Shown one piece after another: positions 1-9,062 of a stretch of 64,000 nt of DNA; position 1 is the stretch's first letter, and every line of letters starts with the position of its first letter. Position numbers and translations under genes: made by a program. A model generated the notes under the pieces. It was not told the DNA's origin. It saw only the letters and a list, made by a program, of their open reading frames with translations, and did not search any database. The DNA comes from Pseudomonas graminis (lineage in GTDB: Bacteria; Pseudomonadota; Gammaproteobacteria; Pseudomonadales; Pseudomonadaceae), in assembly GCF_004364335.1 (NCBI RefSeq), contig NZ_SOCR01000003.1, forward strand, positions 186,001-250,000, given 5' to 3'.

Positions 1-105
1 ATCGGCGATCTCCAGTTCGATCAGCCAGGTCAGGGCCTGGTCCATCGTCTCGGCAGCGCGCGGCGCATCGGCTTGAGCGCGGCGGGGGGATTGGGCGTCC
101 GTCAA
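1..105 (-). CDS. FecR-type anti-sigma/sensor protein, N-terminus only
   Basis: The first 35 codons of a minus-strand gene that runs off the left edge. It opens with TTG at 105, with a GAGGA purine run just upstream, and reads MTDAQSPRRAQADAPRAAETMDQALTWLIELEIAD in two stretches (MTDAQSPRRAQADAPRAAET, then MDQALTWLIELEIAD). The ALTWL segment resembles the DUF4880 start of FecR proteins. FecR family members sit in the inner membrane and pass an iron-siderophore signal from a TonB receptor to the partner sigma factor. Its position 80 bases after a fecI-like gene on the same strand is the main support. The receptor gene, if present, lies outside the window. Confidence 0.6.
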   Translation of the reverse strand, partial: MTDAQSPRRAQADAPRAAETMDQALTWLIELEIAD

Positions 106-185
106 GCAGCGTCCTCAGGTCCACGGTTTGGGCGGCAGTGTAACGTCACTCTGAAGCACCAGTTGACGATTCTTACGGATGGAGC

Positions 186-701
186 TCAGTGATCCAGCCG
201 CGCTGCCACACCCATGCAAAGCGCCATGACCAGCTTCAGTTCTTTTTGTACGGTGCTGGTGGACACCCCCAACTTGTCGGCGATTTCCAGATAACTCGCG
301 CCGTGGAGCCGACTGAGGGTAAAGATTTTCTGCTGCCGTGGCGAGAGGGTTTCCAGGCTTGCGCTCAGGCTTTCCAGCAGACGGTTGGCGTGGGCGGCAT
401 CCTCCAGCGCGGAGTCGGGGGCGACGACATTATGGATATCGCTGATCGGCGCATGGTCAATGATGGTGCGCGCGTGGGTGCGTCTGGCACGCAGATGATC
501 CAGGGCCAGATTGCGCGCGGTCTGGAAGACGAAGGGCTCGAGGTGCTCGACGGCTCGCTCGGTGAGCGCGCTGGTCACGCGCAGGTAAGTTTCCTGAAGC
601 AGGTCTTCGGCCGTGGTGTGGCTGCGCACCATGCGCTGAAGCGTGCGCAACAGCATGGTTCGCCGGGCGAGAAAGACCGTATTGAAGTGCGACTGAGTCA
701 C
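186..701 (-). CDS. FecI-like ECF RNA polymerase sigma factor
   Basis: A 171-residue extracytoplasmic-function sigma factor, expected to direct transcription of an iron-uptake receptor gene. Region 2 is visible around residues 10-75 (TTAEDLLQETYLRV, then FVFQTARNLALDHLRARR), and region 4 at about 115-165 (LSPRQQKIFTLSRLHGASYLEIADKLGVS, a helix-turn-helix). The length fits the FecI/PvdS group. The start is GTG at 701; no in-frame ATG fits better. The gene lies directly downstream of a perfect Fur-box-like palindrome and directly upstream of a fecR-type start, so iron-repressed expression as a fecIR pair is likely. Which siderophore it serves cannot be told from this sequence. Confidence 0.88.
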   Translation of the reverse strand: MTQSHFNTVFLARRTMLLRTLQRMVRSHTTAEDLLQETYLRVTSALTERAVEHLEPFVFQTARNLALDHLRARRTHARTIIDHAPISDIHNVVAPDSALEDAAHANRLLESLSASLETLSPRQQKIFTLSRLHGASYLEIADKLGVSTSTVQKELKLVMALCMGVAARLDH

Positions 702-724
702 GGGGACACCCGACCAGAATTCAG

Positions 725-747
725 CAGATGATAATGCTTATCATCTG
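725..747. promoter_or_regulatory. Fur box upstream of the fecI-like gene
   Basis: Two 10-base arms, CAGATGATAA and TTATCATCTG, are exact inverted repeats around a TGC centre. The core GATAATGCTTATCATC closely follows the GATAAT-based Fur consensus. The site lies 24-46 bases before the GTG start of the sigma-factor gene, where Fur would block its promoter under iron-replete conditions. Confidence 0.8.
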
Positions 748-880
748 GAGTTCAGGTCAAGGCAGGGATTTGCACAGATTGTAAGGGCGTTGTCCGGGGA
801 CGGTAGTCATTACTGAGGGAGGGAGTTGATCGCGAAGAGCCTGGTAAATCCACTGACTGTCCAGCGGCTTGACGTCTGTC

Positions 881-907
881 TTCGCGAGCAAACTCGCTCC
901 TGCACAG
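881..907. repeat. Solitary REP-like palindrome
   Basis: TTCGCGAGCAAACTCGCTCCTGCAC is a single diverged copy of the REP family found elsewhere in this window. The GCGAGCAAACTCGC core can fold into a hairpin. It lies just beyond the gap stop codon. Confidence 0.6.
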
Positions 908-921
908 GGTGATTCCGTTAC

Positions 922-1923
922 TTACTCGGCGTTCATCAACGCCAGGCAGTTATCCAGCATGCGGTTGGAGAAGCCCCATTCGTTGTCGTACCACGCCAGC
1001 ACCTTCAGCAGGCGACCGCTGACTTTGGTGTGGTTCGCGTCGAAGATCGACGACAGCGGGTTGTGATTGAAGTCGTGGGAAACCAGCGGCAGGGTGTTGT
1101 AACCGAGGATTTTCGAATGCTGCGCCGCTTCTTTCATGATCGCGTTGACCTCTTCGGCGGTCGCATCGCGCTTGAGCTGAATGGTCAGGTCGACCAGCGA
1201 CACGTTGATCACCGGTACACGCACGGCCATGCCGGTCAGCTTGCCCGCCAGTTCCGGCAGCACCAGACCGACCGCTTCGGCAGCGCCCGTCTTGCTCGGG
1301 ATCATCGACTGAGTCGCCGAACGAGCCCGGTACGGGTCGGTGTGGTAGACGTCGATCAGATTCTGGTCGTTGGTGTAGGCGTGGATGGTGGTCATCAGAC
1401 CGCTCTCGATACCCAGCTCACGGTTCAGCACTTGGGCGACCGGCGCAAGGCAGTTGGTGGTGCACGAAGCGTTGGAGATGACCTGATGGGACTGGCGCAG
1501 CACGTCATGGTTGACGCCGTAGACGATCGTCGCATCGGCGCCTTTGGCCGGTGCTGAAATAATCACTTTCTTGGCGCCGGCGGTGATGTGCGCGGCAGCC
1601 TTGGTGCGATCCGTGAACAGACCGGTGCATTCGAACACCACGTCGATGTTCAGGGATTTCCACGGCAGCTCGGCCGGGTTGCGAATCGCGCTGACTGCAA
1701 TTCGGTCACCATTGACGATCAGGCTTTCCTGATCGTGTTCGACGGTGCCGTCGAACGGCCCGTGCACCGTGTCGAATTTCAGCAGGTGGGCGTTGATCTC
1801 GCTGTCGCCCAGGTCATTGATGGCGACGACTTGCAGGTCCTGACGGTAGCCTTGGGTATAAAGTGCGCGTAGGACGTTGCGGCCGATTCGGCCAAAGCCA
1901 TTGATTGCGATGCGGAGAGTCAT
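922..1923 (-). CDS. gap: Type I glyceraldehyde-3-phosphate dehydrogenase
   Basis: A 333-residue enzyme that oxidises glyceraldehyde-3-phosphate to 1,3-bisphosphoglycerate with NAD+. The N-terminal nucleotide-binding fold starts [10 protein letters not shown] (residues 7-16). The catalytic cysteine is C154 in [10 protein letters not shown], and the C-terminal [12 protein letters not shown] segment is intact. Length is normal for the family. The gene is divergent from edd with two HexR-type sites between them. That is the arrangement of the pseudomonad gap-1 gene, which works with the Entner-Doudoroff pathway and is induced on glucose; other gap paralogues are expected elsewhere in the genome. 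Confidence 0.97.
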   Translation of the reverse strand: MTLRIAINGFGRIGRNVLRALYTQGYRQDLQVVAINDLGDSEINAHLLKFDTVHGPFDGTVEHDQESLIVNGDRIAVSAIRNPAELPWKSLNIDVVFECTGLFTDRTKAAAHITAGAKKVIISAPAKGADATIVYGVNHDVLRQSHQVISNASCTTNCLAPVAQVLNRELGIESGLMTTIHAYTNDQNLIDVYHTDPYRARSATQSMIPSKTGAAEAVGLVLPELAGKLTGMAVRVPVINVSLVDLTIQLKRDATAEEVNAIMKEAAQHSKILGYNTLPLVSHDFNHNPLSSIFDANHTKVSGRLLKVLAWYDNEWGFSNRMLDNCLALMNAE

Positions 1924-1944
1924 ACACCCGTCCTCAAGAATTTG

Positions 1945-1959
1945 TTGTTGGAATTACAA
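1945..1959. promoter_or_regulatory. HexR-type operator 1 (gap/edd)
   Basis: TTGTTGGAATTACAA fits the TTGT-N7-ACAA pattern reported for HexR operators in Pseudomonas. It lies 22-36 bases upstream of the gap start codon on the minus strand. HexR is released by 2-keto-3-deoxy-6-phosphogluconate, which would derepress gap. Confidence 0.7.
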
Positions 1960-2006
1960 GATTATTCTCATAAAAATAGAAAACAACCCCTTTTAGTGGC
2001 AGTATT

Positions 2007-2021
2007 TTGTTTTATCTACAA
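2007..2021. promoter_or_regulatory. HexR-type operator 2 (gap/edd)
   Basis: TTGTTTTATCTACAA is a second exact TTGT-N7-ACAA match, about 140 bases before the edd start and nearer the edd promoter. Two matching sites in one 235-base divergent spacer make chance unlikely. Confidence 0.7.
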
Positions 2022-2158
2022 ATAGAAACCCGTCTGGCCGTCACAACTGTCTGAAAATCAAGTGTTTGCCGCCGCTCTTGTCTGAGCACCGGATTTGATC
2101 GCAGCCTGGTGAAAGCGCCTGAACGGGTGACCCCATCCGCTAGCCTGGAGTCCATGAC

Positions 2159-3985
2159 ATGCATCCCCGCGTCCTTGAGGTAACCGAACGGCTGATTGCT
2201 CGCAGCCGTGAAACCCGTCAACGCTACCTGCAATTGATCCGGGGTGCGGCGAGCGACGGGCCGATGCGCGGCAAGCTGCAGTGTGCCAACTTCGCCCACG
2301 GCGTCGCGGCATGTGGTCCCGAAGACAAGAACAGCCTGCGCATGATGAATGCGGCCAACATCGCCATTGTCTCCTCCTACAACGACATGCTCTCGGCGCA
2401 TCAGCCGTACGAACACTTCCCCGAACAGATCAAAAAAGCGCTGCGTGAAATCGGCTCCGTGGGGCAGTTTGCCGGCGGTGTTCCGGCGATGTGCGATGGC
2501 GTCACCCAGGGCGAGCCGGGCATGGAGCTGAGTATCGCCAGCCGGGAAGTCATTGCGATGGCAACGGCGGTGGCGTTGTCCCACAACATGTTCGACGGCG
2601 CGCTGATGCTGGGCATCTGCGACAAGATCGTTCCGGGCTTGCTGATGGGCTCGCTGCGCTTCGGTCATCTGCCGACGATTTTTGTGCCAGGCGGCCCGAT
2701 GGTGTCGGGCATCTCCAACAAAGAGAAAGCCGACGTGCGTCAGCGCTACGCCGAAGGCAAGGCCACTCGCGAAGAGCTGCTGGATTCGGAGATGAAGTCC
2801 TACCACGGCCCGGGTACCTGCACGTTCTACGGCACGGCGAACACCAACCAGCTGATCATGGAAGTCATGGGTCTGCATCTTCCGGGCGCCTCTTTCGTCA
2901 ATCCCTACACACCGCTGCGCGATGCCCTGACACGCGAGGCGGCGTTCCAGGTCACCCGCCTGACCAAACAAAGCGGCGACTTCATCCCACTCGGAGAGAT
3001 TGTGGACGAACGTTCGCTGGTCAACTCGATTGTTGCCCTGCACGCGACGGGCGGTTCCACCAACCACACGCTGCACATGCCGGCGATTGCCCAGTGCGCG
3101 GGCATTCAGCTGACCTGGCAGGACATGGCCGATCTGTCGGAAGTTGTGCCGACCCTGTCCCACGTTTACCCGAACGGCAAAGCCGACATCAACCACTTCC
3201 AGGCTGCCGGCGGCATGTCCTTCCTGATCCGTGAGCTGCTCGACGCGGGCCTGATGCACGAAGACGTCAACACGGTCATGGGTCGTGGCCTCCGTCGCTA
3301 CATCCAAGAGCCGTTCCTGGAAGAAGGCACGCTGGTGTGGCGCGATGGCCCGGTGGAAAGCCTCGACGAAAATGTCCTGCGCCCCATCGCGCGTCCGTTC
3401 TCGGCCGAGGGCGGCCTGCGGGTCATGGAAGGCAACCTGGGCCGTGGCGTGATGAAAGTCTCCGCCGTTGCGTTGGAGCACCAGATCGTCGAAGCCCCCG
3501 CCAAAGTATTCGAGGACCAGCAAGACCTCGCCGACGCTTTCAAGGCTGGCGAACTGGAGTGCGATTTTGTGGCGGTCATGCGCTTCCAGGGGCCGCGCTC
3601 CAACGGCATGCCTGAGCTGCACAAGATGACGCCGTTTCTGGGCGTGCTTCAGGATCGTGGCTTCAAAGTGGCGCTTATTACGGACGGGCGTATGTCCGGC
3701 GCGTCCGGGAAAATCCCGGCGGCAATTCACGTGTGCCCGGAAGCCTCCGACGGCGGGCCGCTCGCCTTGGTGCGTGATGGGGATCTCATTCGTGTCGATG
3801 GCGTGAAAGGAACGTTGCAAGTTCTGATCGAACCGGCAGAATTGGCCGCCAGAGAGCCGGCAATCGGTCGCCTGTCCCATAACGTGGGCAGCGGGCGCGA
3901 ATTGTTCGGCTTCATGCGCATGGCCTTCAGCTCGGCAGAGAAGGGCGCCAGCGCCTTTACTTCGAATCTGGAGACGCTCAAGTGA
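2159..3985 (+). CDS. edd: Phosphogluconate dehydratase (Entner-Doudoroff)
   Basis: A 608-residue iron-sulfur dehydratase that converts 6-phosphogluconate to 2-keto-3-deoxy-6-phosphogluconate, the first committed Entner-Doudoroff step. IlvD/Edd family motifs are clear: [19 protein letters not shown] around C112, [10 protein letters not shown] with C154, and [15 protein letters not shown] with C221. These cysteines are the likely cluster ligands. [10 protein letters not shown] and [16 protein letters not shown] follow in order. The start ATG at 2159 has weak purine spacing, but translation begins in the typical [12 protein letters not shown]. The stop overlaps the glk GTG by four bases, so edd and glk are translationally coupled. 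Confidence 0.97.
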   Translation: MHPRVLEVTERLIARSRETRQRYLQLIRGAASDGPMRGKLQCANFAHGVAACGPEDKNSLRMMNAANIAIVSSYNDMLSAHQPYEHFPEQIKKALREIGSVGQFAGGVPAMCDGVTQGEPGMELSIASREVIAMATAVALSHNMFDGALMLGICDKIVPGLLMGSLRFGHLPTIFVPGGPMVSGISNKEKADVRQRYAEGKATREELLDSEMKSYHGPGTCTFYGTANTNQLIMEVMGLHLPGASFVNPYTPLRDALTREAAFQVTRLTKQSGDFIPLGEIVDERSLVNSIVALHATGGSTNHTLHMPAIAQCAGIQLTWQDMADLSEVVPTLSHVYPNGKADINHFQAAGGMSFLIRELLDAGLMHEDVNTVMGRGLRRYIQEPFLEEGTLVWRDGPVESLDENVLRPIARPFSAEGGLRVMEGNLGRGVMKVSAVALEHQIVEAPAKVFEDQQDLADAFKAGELECDFVAVMRFQGPRSNGMPELHKMTPFLGVLQDRGFKVALITDGRMSGASGKIPAAIHVCPEASDGGPLALVRDGDLIRVDGVKGTLQVLIEPAELAAREPAIGRLSHNVGSGRELFGFMRMAFSSAEKGASAFTSNLETLK

Positions 3986-4947
3986 CATTGGCGATGGTGG
4001 GTGATATCGGCGGCACAAATGCGCGGTTTGCCATTTGGGAAGACGATCAGTTGCATTCGATCCGCGTGTTCGCGACGGTCGATTACGCCAGTCCTGAAAA
4101 GGCCCTGACGGTCTATCTGCAGGACCTGGAACTGCAGCGTGGTGATGTCACCTCCATTTGCCTGGCAGTGGCCGGGCCGGTGACCGGCGACGATTTCCAA
4201 TTCACCAACAGCCACTGGAAGATCAACCGGCAGGCGTTCTGTGCCGAACTGAAGATTGACCACCTGATCCTGGTCAACGACTTCACCGCCATGGCGCTGG
4301 GCATGACCCGCCTGAAGGACGACGAGTACCTGACCGTGCGTCATGGCAAGGGCGATCCTCGCGGCGCGCGGGTGGTGATCGGGCCTGGCACAGGATTGGG
4401 CGTCGGCACGTTGATCCGCACCGGCGAAGCCCGCTGGTCCGCCGTGCCGGGCGAGGGCGGTCACGTTGATCTGCCGATCGGTACGCCTCGCGAAGCCCTG
4501 CTGTGGATGCGTTTGATGGCCACCCACGAGCACGTCAGCGCCGAGACGATTCTGAGTGGCGCCGGGCTCCTGCTGCTGTATCAAGTGAGCTGTGGACTGG
4601 ACGAGATCGAGCCTGAACTCAAATCCCCTGCGGCCATTACCTCGGCGGCGCTCAAGGGCGACCCGGTCGCCAGCGCGGTGCTGGAGCAGTTCTGCGTGTT
4701 CCTCGGTCGTGTGGCGGGCAATAACGTACTGACTGTCGGCGGACGCGGCGGCGTGTATATTGCCGGGGGCGTGATCCCGCGCTTCGTTGATTTCTTCATG
4801 CAGAGCGGCTTCAACAAGGCGTTCGCCGAGAAGGGATTGATGAAGGATTATTTCAATGACGTGCCGGTCTGGCTGGTCACGGCTGAATACCCTGGCCTGA
4901 TGGGCGCAGGCGTGGCGCTGGATCAGTCCCTGCTCGCGCAGGGCTAG
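3982..4947 (+). CDS. glk: Glucokinase
   Basis: A 321-residue cytoplasmic hexokinase-family enzyme that phosphorylates glucose with ATP and supplies glucose-6-phosphate to Zwf. The phosphate loop [17 protein letters not shown] is at residues 5-21, the catalytic [11 protein letters not shown] segment near residue 95, and [11 protein letters not shown] near 133. The start is GTG at 3982, overlapping the edd stop (GTGA), and length fits bacterial Glk. Together with the ABC transporter downstream it forms the direct phosphorylative route for glucose, as opposed to periplasmic oxidation to gluconate. Confidence 0.96.
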   Translation: MTLAMVGDIGGTNARFAIWEDDQLHSIRVFATVDYASPEKALTVYLQDLELQRGDVTSICLAVAGPVTGDDFQFTNSHWKINRQAFCAELKIDHLILVNDFTAMALGMTRLKDDEYLTVRHGKGDPRGARVVIGPGTGLGVGTLIRTGEARWSAVPGEGGHVDLPIGTPREALLWMRLMATHEHVSAETILSGAGLLLLYQVSCGLDEIEPELKSPAAITSAALKGDPVASAVLEQFCVFLGRVAGNNVLTVGGRGGVYIAGGVIPRFVDFFMQSGFNKAFAEKGLMKDYFNDVPVWLVTAEYPGLMGAGVALDQSLLAQG

Positions 4948-4950
4948 ACA

Positions 4951-5041
4951 TGTAGGAGCGCGCTTGCCCGCGAAAAATTGCGCTGGCGACCAGGACGTGT
5001 GGGATTGGCTGCCGTCATCGCGGGCAAGCGTGCTCCTGCAG
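4951..5041. repeat. REP inverted pair (REPIN-like)
   Basis: TGTAGGAGCGCGCTTGCCCG and its near-exact reverse complement CGGGCAAGCGTGCTCCTGCA face each other across about 50 bases. The pair sits between glk and gltR and may act as a transcript boundary or RNA-stabilising hairpin. Confidence 0.85.
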
Positions 5042-5122
5042 GGGATATGCCTGCGATGGATTTCGGGGCAGCCGGTTTGCTGCCGATCCCGATCGTCAGG
5101 CTGATGTGTTATTTGTGCCCAT

Positions 5123-5130
5123 AACAACAA
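5123..5130 (+). promoter_or_regulatory. AAnAAnAA motif in the gltR leader (candidate Hfq/Crc site)
   Basis: AACAACAA lies 25-32 bases before the gltR GTG. The AAnAAnAA pattern near a ribosome-binding site is the known target of Hfq/Crc in pseudomonad catabolite repression. Comparable motifs occur before gtsA and oprB. Confidence 0.55.
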
Positions 5131-5154
5131 TCCATTGCTCACAAGGACGACCAT

Positions 5155-5892
5155 GTGAACGCTGTCAGTAAATCGATTCTGGTGGTCGACGATGACCAGG
5201 AGATTCGGGAGTTGCTGCAAGCCTACCTGAGCCGTTCCGGTTTTCAGGTGCGCACGGTCGGCGATGGGGCCGAGTTTCGTCAGGCATTCAACGAAGAGGC
5301 CAGCGACCTGCTGATCCTCGACGTCATGCTTCCCGATGAAGACGGCTTCAGCCTGTGTCGCTGGGTCAGGCAGCATCCGCGTCAGCCGCATATTCCCATC
5401 ATCATGCTGACCGCCAGCTCCGACGAGGCCGATCGGGTCATCGGTCTGGAACTCGGCGCCGATGACTACATGGCCAAACCCTTCAGCCCCCGCGAACTTC
5501 AGGCCCGGATCAAGGCTCTGCTGCGTCGCGCCCAGTTCGGCCAGGAACGCAGCGGCGGTGAAGTGCTGGTGTTCGATGAATGGCGGCTGGACATGGTCAG
5601 TCACCGGCTGTTTCACAACGACGGCGAAGAAGTGATTTTGTCCGGCGCCGATTTCGCGCTGCTCAAACTGTTCCTCGACAACCCCCAACAGATTCTCGAC
5701 CGCGACACCATCGGCAACGCCACCCGTGGCCGTGAGCTGATGCCGCTGGAGCGCATCGTCGACATGGCGGTGAGCCGCCTGCGTCAACGCTTGCGTGACA
5801 CCGGCAAGGCGCCGCGATTGATCCGTACCGTGCGAGGCAGCGGTTATCTGCTGGCAGCCAATGTGCTGCCCCAAGCCGGCAACGGTTACTAG
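5155..5892 (+). CDS. gltR: OmpR-family response regulator of glucose uptake, GltR
   Basis: A 245-residue two-component regulator. The receiver domain (about 8-120) has the acidic pocket VVDDD (10-14), phospho-acceptor D56 in LLILDVMLPDEDG, T86 and K108 in MAKPFSPRE. A winged-helix DNA-binding domain occupies about 135-235 (DFALLKLFLDNP, then RLIRTVRGSGYLL). An ATG at 5153 is followed at once by TGA, so the start is GTG at 5155, preceded by AAGGAC. It is followed by gtrS four bases later. In pseudomonads this pair controls the glucose ABC transporter and oprB genes; that role is inferred from family and position. Confidence 0.92.
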   Translation: MNAVSKSILVVDDDQEIRELLQAYLSRSGFQVRTVGDGAEFRQAFNEEASDLLILDVMLPDEDGFSLCRWVRQHPRQPHIPIIMLTASSDEADRVIGLELGADDYMAKPFSPRELQARIKALLRRAQFGQERSGGEVLVFDEWRLDMVSHRLFHNDGEEVILSGADFALLKLFLDNPQQILDRDTIGNATRGRELMPLERIVDMAVSRLRQRLRDTGKAPRLIRTVRGSGYLLAANVLPQAGNGY

Positions 5893-5898
5893 CCCTTG

Positions 5899-7359
5899 AT
5901 GGTGGCCGACAGGAAACGCCGCTTGCCGGTGCCGCGCTCGCTGCTCGGGCGCATGTTGATGCTGACCTTGCTCGCCGTATTGCTGGCGCAAACCCTGTCC
6001 AGCTTGATCTGGCTCTCTCAACTGCGCGCCACGCAGATGGAAGGGCTGGTGACCAGCGCCCGCAGTCTGGGTTTTTCCATGGCCGCGAGCGTGAGTTACT
6101 TTCGCTCGCTGCCTGTCGCGTTTCGGCCGCTGGTGCTCGATCAGTTGCGCAGCATGGGCGGCACGCGTTTCTTCGTCTCGCTCAACGATCGTCCGCTGGA
6201 AATGCAGGTGCTTGAACCCACCGTGCGCAAGACCGCAGTCATTGATGTGGTGGGTCAGGTGCTGCGGCAGAATCTCGGCGCCGACCCGGATATCCTCGTG
6301 CGCTTTGTGCGCCCCGAAGACCTGCGCATCTTCAATAGCGGCTTGAGGCTCGACGAACTTCCACGCTCATGGGCCCATTACGCCCTGACCCTCGAACCGG
6401 TGAACCCGCCCGTGCTGGTCACGCAGATCGAGCTGTCGCCCGGCGAGTGGCTGTACATCGCCTCGCTGCTGCCTGAGCCTTACACCATGCTCGAGGCGGA
6501 AGGTCTGCCCTCGCAGCAGGTCTGGTTCATCGCTCTGACCAGTATTTTTCTGCTGGTCTTCATCGGCCTGTTGGTGCACTGGCAGAGCGGCCCGCTCAAG
6601 CGTCTGGCCCATGCCGCGCGGGATCTGTCGTTGGGGGCCGACGTCGAGCCGGTGGTGGAGGGCGGTGGCAGTGAGGTGGTCGAAGTGACGCGCGCGTTCA
6701 ACACCATGCGTGATCGCATCAGCCGTTACCTGACCGAGCGCGGCCAGCTGTTCAGTGCGATTTCCCACGACCTGCGCACCCCGATCACCCGCCTGCGCCT
6801 GCGCGTCGAACTGCTTGAAGACGAACAGATGCAGGCCAAATTCACCCGCGATCTGGACGAGCTGGAGCTGCTGGTCAAAGGTGCATTGCAGTGCGTGAAG
6901 GACACCGATATTCACGAGAACATCGAGCCGGTCGACCTCAATCACGCGCTGGATTGTCTGATCGAACCCTATCTCTCCCCCGACGGTGCGGGCCGTGTCA
7001 CGTTGCAGGGCAAGGCGATGTCGATGTACTACGGCAAGCCCCTGGCGCTGCGCCGGTGCATGGGCAACCTGATCGATAACGCGATCAAATACGGCGACCG
7101 TGCGCACCTGCTTGTGGAGGACGACGCCGACGCGTTCATCCTGCACGTCGAAGACGAGGGTCCGGGCGTGCCGGAGCAGCGAATGGAACAAGTCTTCGAG
7201 CCGCATTTCCGGCTGGCCGGCAAACACCAGCAGGGCTACGGACTGGGGCTCGGGATTGCGCGCAACATTGCCCATAGCCATGGCGGCGAAGTGACGTTGC
7301 AAAACATGCGCGAGGGCGGGTTGCGGGTGACGTTGTATCTGCCCCGTGGCGTGGAGTAA
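5899..7359 (+). CDS. gtrS: Sensor histidine kinase of the glucose system, GtrS
   Basis: A 486-residue inner-membrane histidine kinase, partner of GltR. One membrane helix lies near residues 15-38 (MLMLTLLAVLLAQTLSSLIW), then a periplasmic sensor region, a second helix near 205-225, and HAMP. The HisKA box AISHDLRTPITRLRLRVE carries phospho-accepting H290, and the ATPase has NLIDNAIKYG and GYGLGLGIARNIA. The ATG at 5899 was chosen; a TTG at 5896 is in frame and one codon earlier. The ligand in P. aeruginosa GtrS is reported as 2-ketogluconate or 6-phosphogluconate; specificity here is not visible. Confidence 0.92.
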   Translation: MVADRKRRLPVPRSLLGRMLMLTLLAVLLAQTLSSLIWLSQLRATQMEGLVTSARSLGFSMAASVSYFRSLPVAFRPLVLDQLRSMGGTRFFVSLNDRPLEMQVLEPTVRKTAVIDVVGQVLRQNLGADPDILVRFVRPEDLRIFNSGLRLDELPRSWAHYALTLEPVNPPVLVTQIELSPGEWLYIASLLPEPYTMLEAEGLPSQQVWFIALTSIFLLVFIGLLVHWQSGPLKRLAHAARDLSLGADVEPVVEGGGSEVVEVTRAFNTMRDRISRYLTERGQLFSAISHDLRTPITRLRLRVELLEDEQMQAKFTRDLDELELLVKGALQCVKDTDIHENIEPVDLNHALDCLIEPYLSPDGAGRVTLQGKAMSMYYGKPLALRRCMGNLIDNAIKYGDRAHLLVEDDADAFILHVEDEGPGVPEQRMEQVFEPHFRLAGKHQQGYGLGLGIARNIAHSHGGEVTLQNMREGGLRVTLYLPRGVE

Positions 7360-7377
7360 TCCGCTGCCGCTACTCCC

Positions 7378-7468
7378 TGTAGGAGCGCGCTTGCCCGCGA
7401 TGGCGGCAGTCAATCCAGCGCATCTTTTGTTGCGAGAACAATTTTTCGCGGGCAAGCGCGCTCCTACA
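7378..7468. repeat. REP inverted pair (REPIN-like)
   Basis: TGTAGGAGCGCGCTTGCCCG and the exact reverse complement CGGGCAAGCGCGCTCCTACA bracket about 50 bases after the gtrS stop. It separates the regulator genes from the transporter operon. Confidence 0.9.
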
Positions 7469-7488
7469 GTCGAGCGAGTGGCTATCTG

Positions 7489-7510
7489 AATGTCACAGCC
7501 TTGTGACATT
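7489..7510. promoter_or_regulatory. Perfect 9-base inverted repeat upstream of gtsA
   Basis: AATGTCACA and TGTGACATT flank a four-base GCCT centre, about 100 bases before the gtsA ATG and 40 bases before a plausible TAGAAT -10 box (7550-7555). This is a good operator candidate, perhaps for GltR or another regulator. I see no copy of it elsewhere in the window. Confidence 0.5.
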
Positions 7511-7590
7511 CGCGCATCCCTTCGTTACCGTCCGCTCTAACCCCTTGGTTAGAATCCACGCAGCGCAAGCGCCACGACTTGCTCATGCAT

Positions 7591-7601
7591 AACAACAAGA
7601 A
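7591..7601 (+). promoter_or_regulatory. AAnAAnAA motif in the gtsA leader (candidate Hfq/Crc site)
   Basis: AACAACAAGAA matches AAnAAnAA with one further repeat unit and directly abuts the AAGG ribosome-binding purines (7600-7604). Hfq/Crc bound here would block translation of the transporter under catabolite-repressing conditions. Confidence 0.65.
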
Positions 7602-7610
7602 AGGTCAGAT

Positions 7611-8897
7611 ATGAATTCGATTTCCCGTCTCGCTGCACTTATTTCCCTCGCCTCGTTGTTCCCTCTGAGCGCCATGGCGGCTGATGCCAAGGGCACCGTC
7701 GAAGTTGTGCACTGGTGGACGTCCGGTGGCGAAAAAGCCGCTGTCGATGTGCTCCGCGCGCAAGTTGAAAAAGACGGCTTCACCTGGAAAGACGGCGCTG
7801 TTGCAGGCGGCGGCGGTGCAACCGCAATGACCGTGCTCAAGAGCCGCGCCGTTGCTGGCAACCCGCCTGGTGTTGCCCAGATCAAAGGCCCGGACATTCA
7901 GGAATGGGCCTCCACCGGCCTGCTTGATACCGACGTGCTGAAAACCGTCTCCAAAGAAGAGAAGTGGGACAGCCTGCTGGACAAGAAAGTCTCCGACACC
8001 GTGAAGTACGATGGTGACTACGTGGCCGTGCCGGTGAACATTCACCGCGTCAACTGGCTGTGGATCAACCCGGAAGTCTTCAAGAAAGCCGGTATCGAAA
8101 AAGCCCCCACCACCCTCGAAGAATTCTACGCAGCGGGCGACAAGCTCAAAGCGGCAGGCTTCATCCCTCTGGCCCACGGTGGCCAGCCTTGGCAGGACAG
8201 CACCGTTTTTGAAGCCGTCGTTCTCTCTGTCATGGGCGCTGATGGTTACAAGAAGGCACTGGTCGACCTCGACAACGCTGCGCTGACCGGCCCTGAAATG
8301 GTCAAATCGCTGACCGAGCTGAAGAAAGTCGCCACCTACATGGATGCCGACGGCAAAGGCCAGGACTGGAACCTGGAAGCGGCCAAAGTTATCAACGGCA
8401 AGGCCGGCATGCAGATCATGGGTGACTGGGCCAAGAGTGAATGGACTGCCGCCAAGAAAGTCGCGGGCAAAGACTACGAGTGCGTAGCGTTCCCGGGCAC
8501 CGACAAGGCGTTCACCTATAACATCGACTCCCTGGCTGTGTTCAAGCAGAAGGACGCGGGCACTGCTGCCGGTCAGCAAGACATCGCCAAGGTCGTGCTG
8601 GGTGAAAACTTCCAGAAAGTCTTCAGCATCAACAAAGGCTCGATCCCGGTTCGCAACGACATGCTGGCTGACATGGGCAAGTACGGTTTCGACTCGTGCG
8701 CCCAGACCGCTGCCAAGGACTTCCTGGCTGACGCCAAAACCGGCGGCCTGCAGCCAAGCATGGCGCACAACATGGCCACCACACTGGCCGTGCAGGGCGC
8801 TTTCTTTGACGTCGTGACCAACTTCATCAACGACCCGAAAGCCGATCCGGCCGACGCGGCGAAGAAGCTGGGTGCTGCGATCAAGTCTGCTAAATAG
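7611..8897 (+). CDS. gtsA: Glucose ABC transporter, periplasmic binding protein
   Basis: A 428-residue periplasmic sugar-binding protein (family 1 extracellular solute-binding protein). The signal peptide spans roughly 1-22 ([20 protein letters not shown], then AMA) with cleavage before ADAKG. The mature part begins with the [19 protein letters not shown] fold typical of sugar-binding proteins of this group. A GAAAGG purine run precedes the ATG. It heads gtsABCD and captures glucose delivered by OprB. P. aeruginosa orthologues carry the name gltB. A REP pair between it and gtsB may raise the level of its mRNA relative to the permease genes. Confidence 0.95.
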   Translation: MNSISRLAALISLASLFPLSAMAADAKGTVEVVHWWTSGGEKAAVDVLRAQVEKDGFTWKDGAVAGGGGATAMTVLKSRAVAGNPPGVAQIKGPDIQEWASTGLLDTDVLKTVSKEEKWDSLLDKKVSDTVKYDGDYVAVPVNIHRVNWLWINPEVFKKAGIEKAPTTLEEFYAAGDKLKAAGFIPLAHGGQPWQDSTVFEAVVLSVMGADGYKKALVDLDNAALTGPEMVKSLTELKKVATYMDADGKGQDWNLEAAKVINGKAGMQIMGDWAKSEWTAAKKVAGKDYECVAFPGTDKAFTYNIDSLAVFKQKDAGTAAGQQDIAKVVLGENFQKVFSINKGSIPVRNDMLADMGKYGFDSCAQTAAKDFLADAKTGGLQPSMAHNMATTLAVQGAFFDVVTNFINDPKADPADAAKKLGAAIKSAK

Positions 8898-8914
8898 CGC
8901 GTAGCCGGCAGGTC

Positions 8915-9017
8915 TGTAGGAGCGCCGGGGTGGCGATCCACCTTCCCCGCGAAGCTGTCTGTCTGTCAATGATGGGCTGACTGACGCTAAGCCTTCGCGG
9001 GCAAGCGCGCTCCTACA
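8915..9017. repeat. REP pair inside the gts operon
   Basis: The right arm CGGGCAAGCGCGCTCCTACA is canonical. The left arm starts TGTAGGAGCG and then diverges (CCGGGGTGGCG...CCCCGCGAAG). It fills most of the 165-base gtsA-gtsB spacer, where a 3' hairpin would protect the binding-protein message. Confidence 0.8.
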
Positions 9018-9062
9018 TAGTTACCGCGTTCGCAAATTTCTTTTCCTGTACTGGATTTCACC

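Noticed and set aside
2012-4018. A 668-codon minus-strand open frame opposite edd
   Set aside because: It lies antisense to edd, has no recognisable domain, and is a by-product of high GC and strong third-position bias.
3727-6021. A 764-codon minus-strand open frame across edd, glk and gltR
   Set aside because: It spans three well-supported plus-strand genes and the REP pair, and has no family features.
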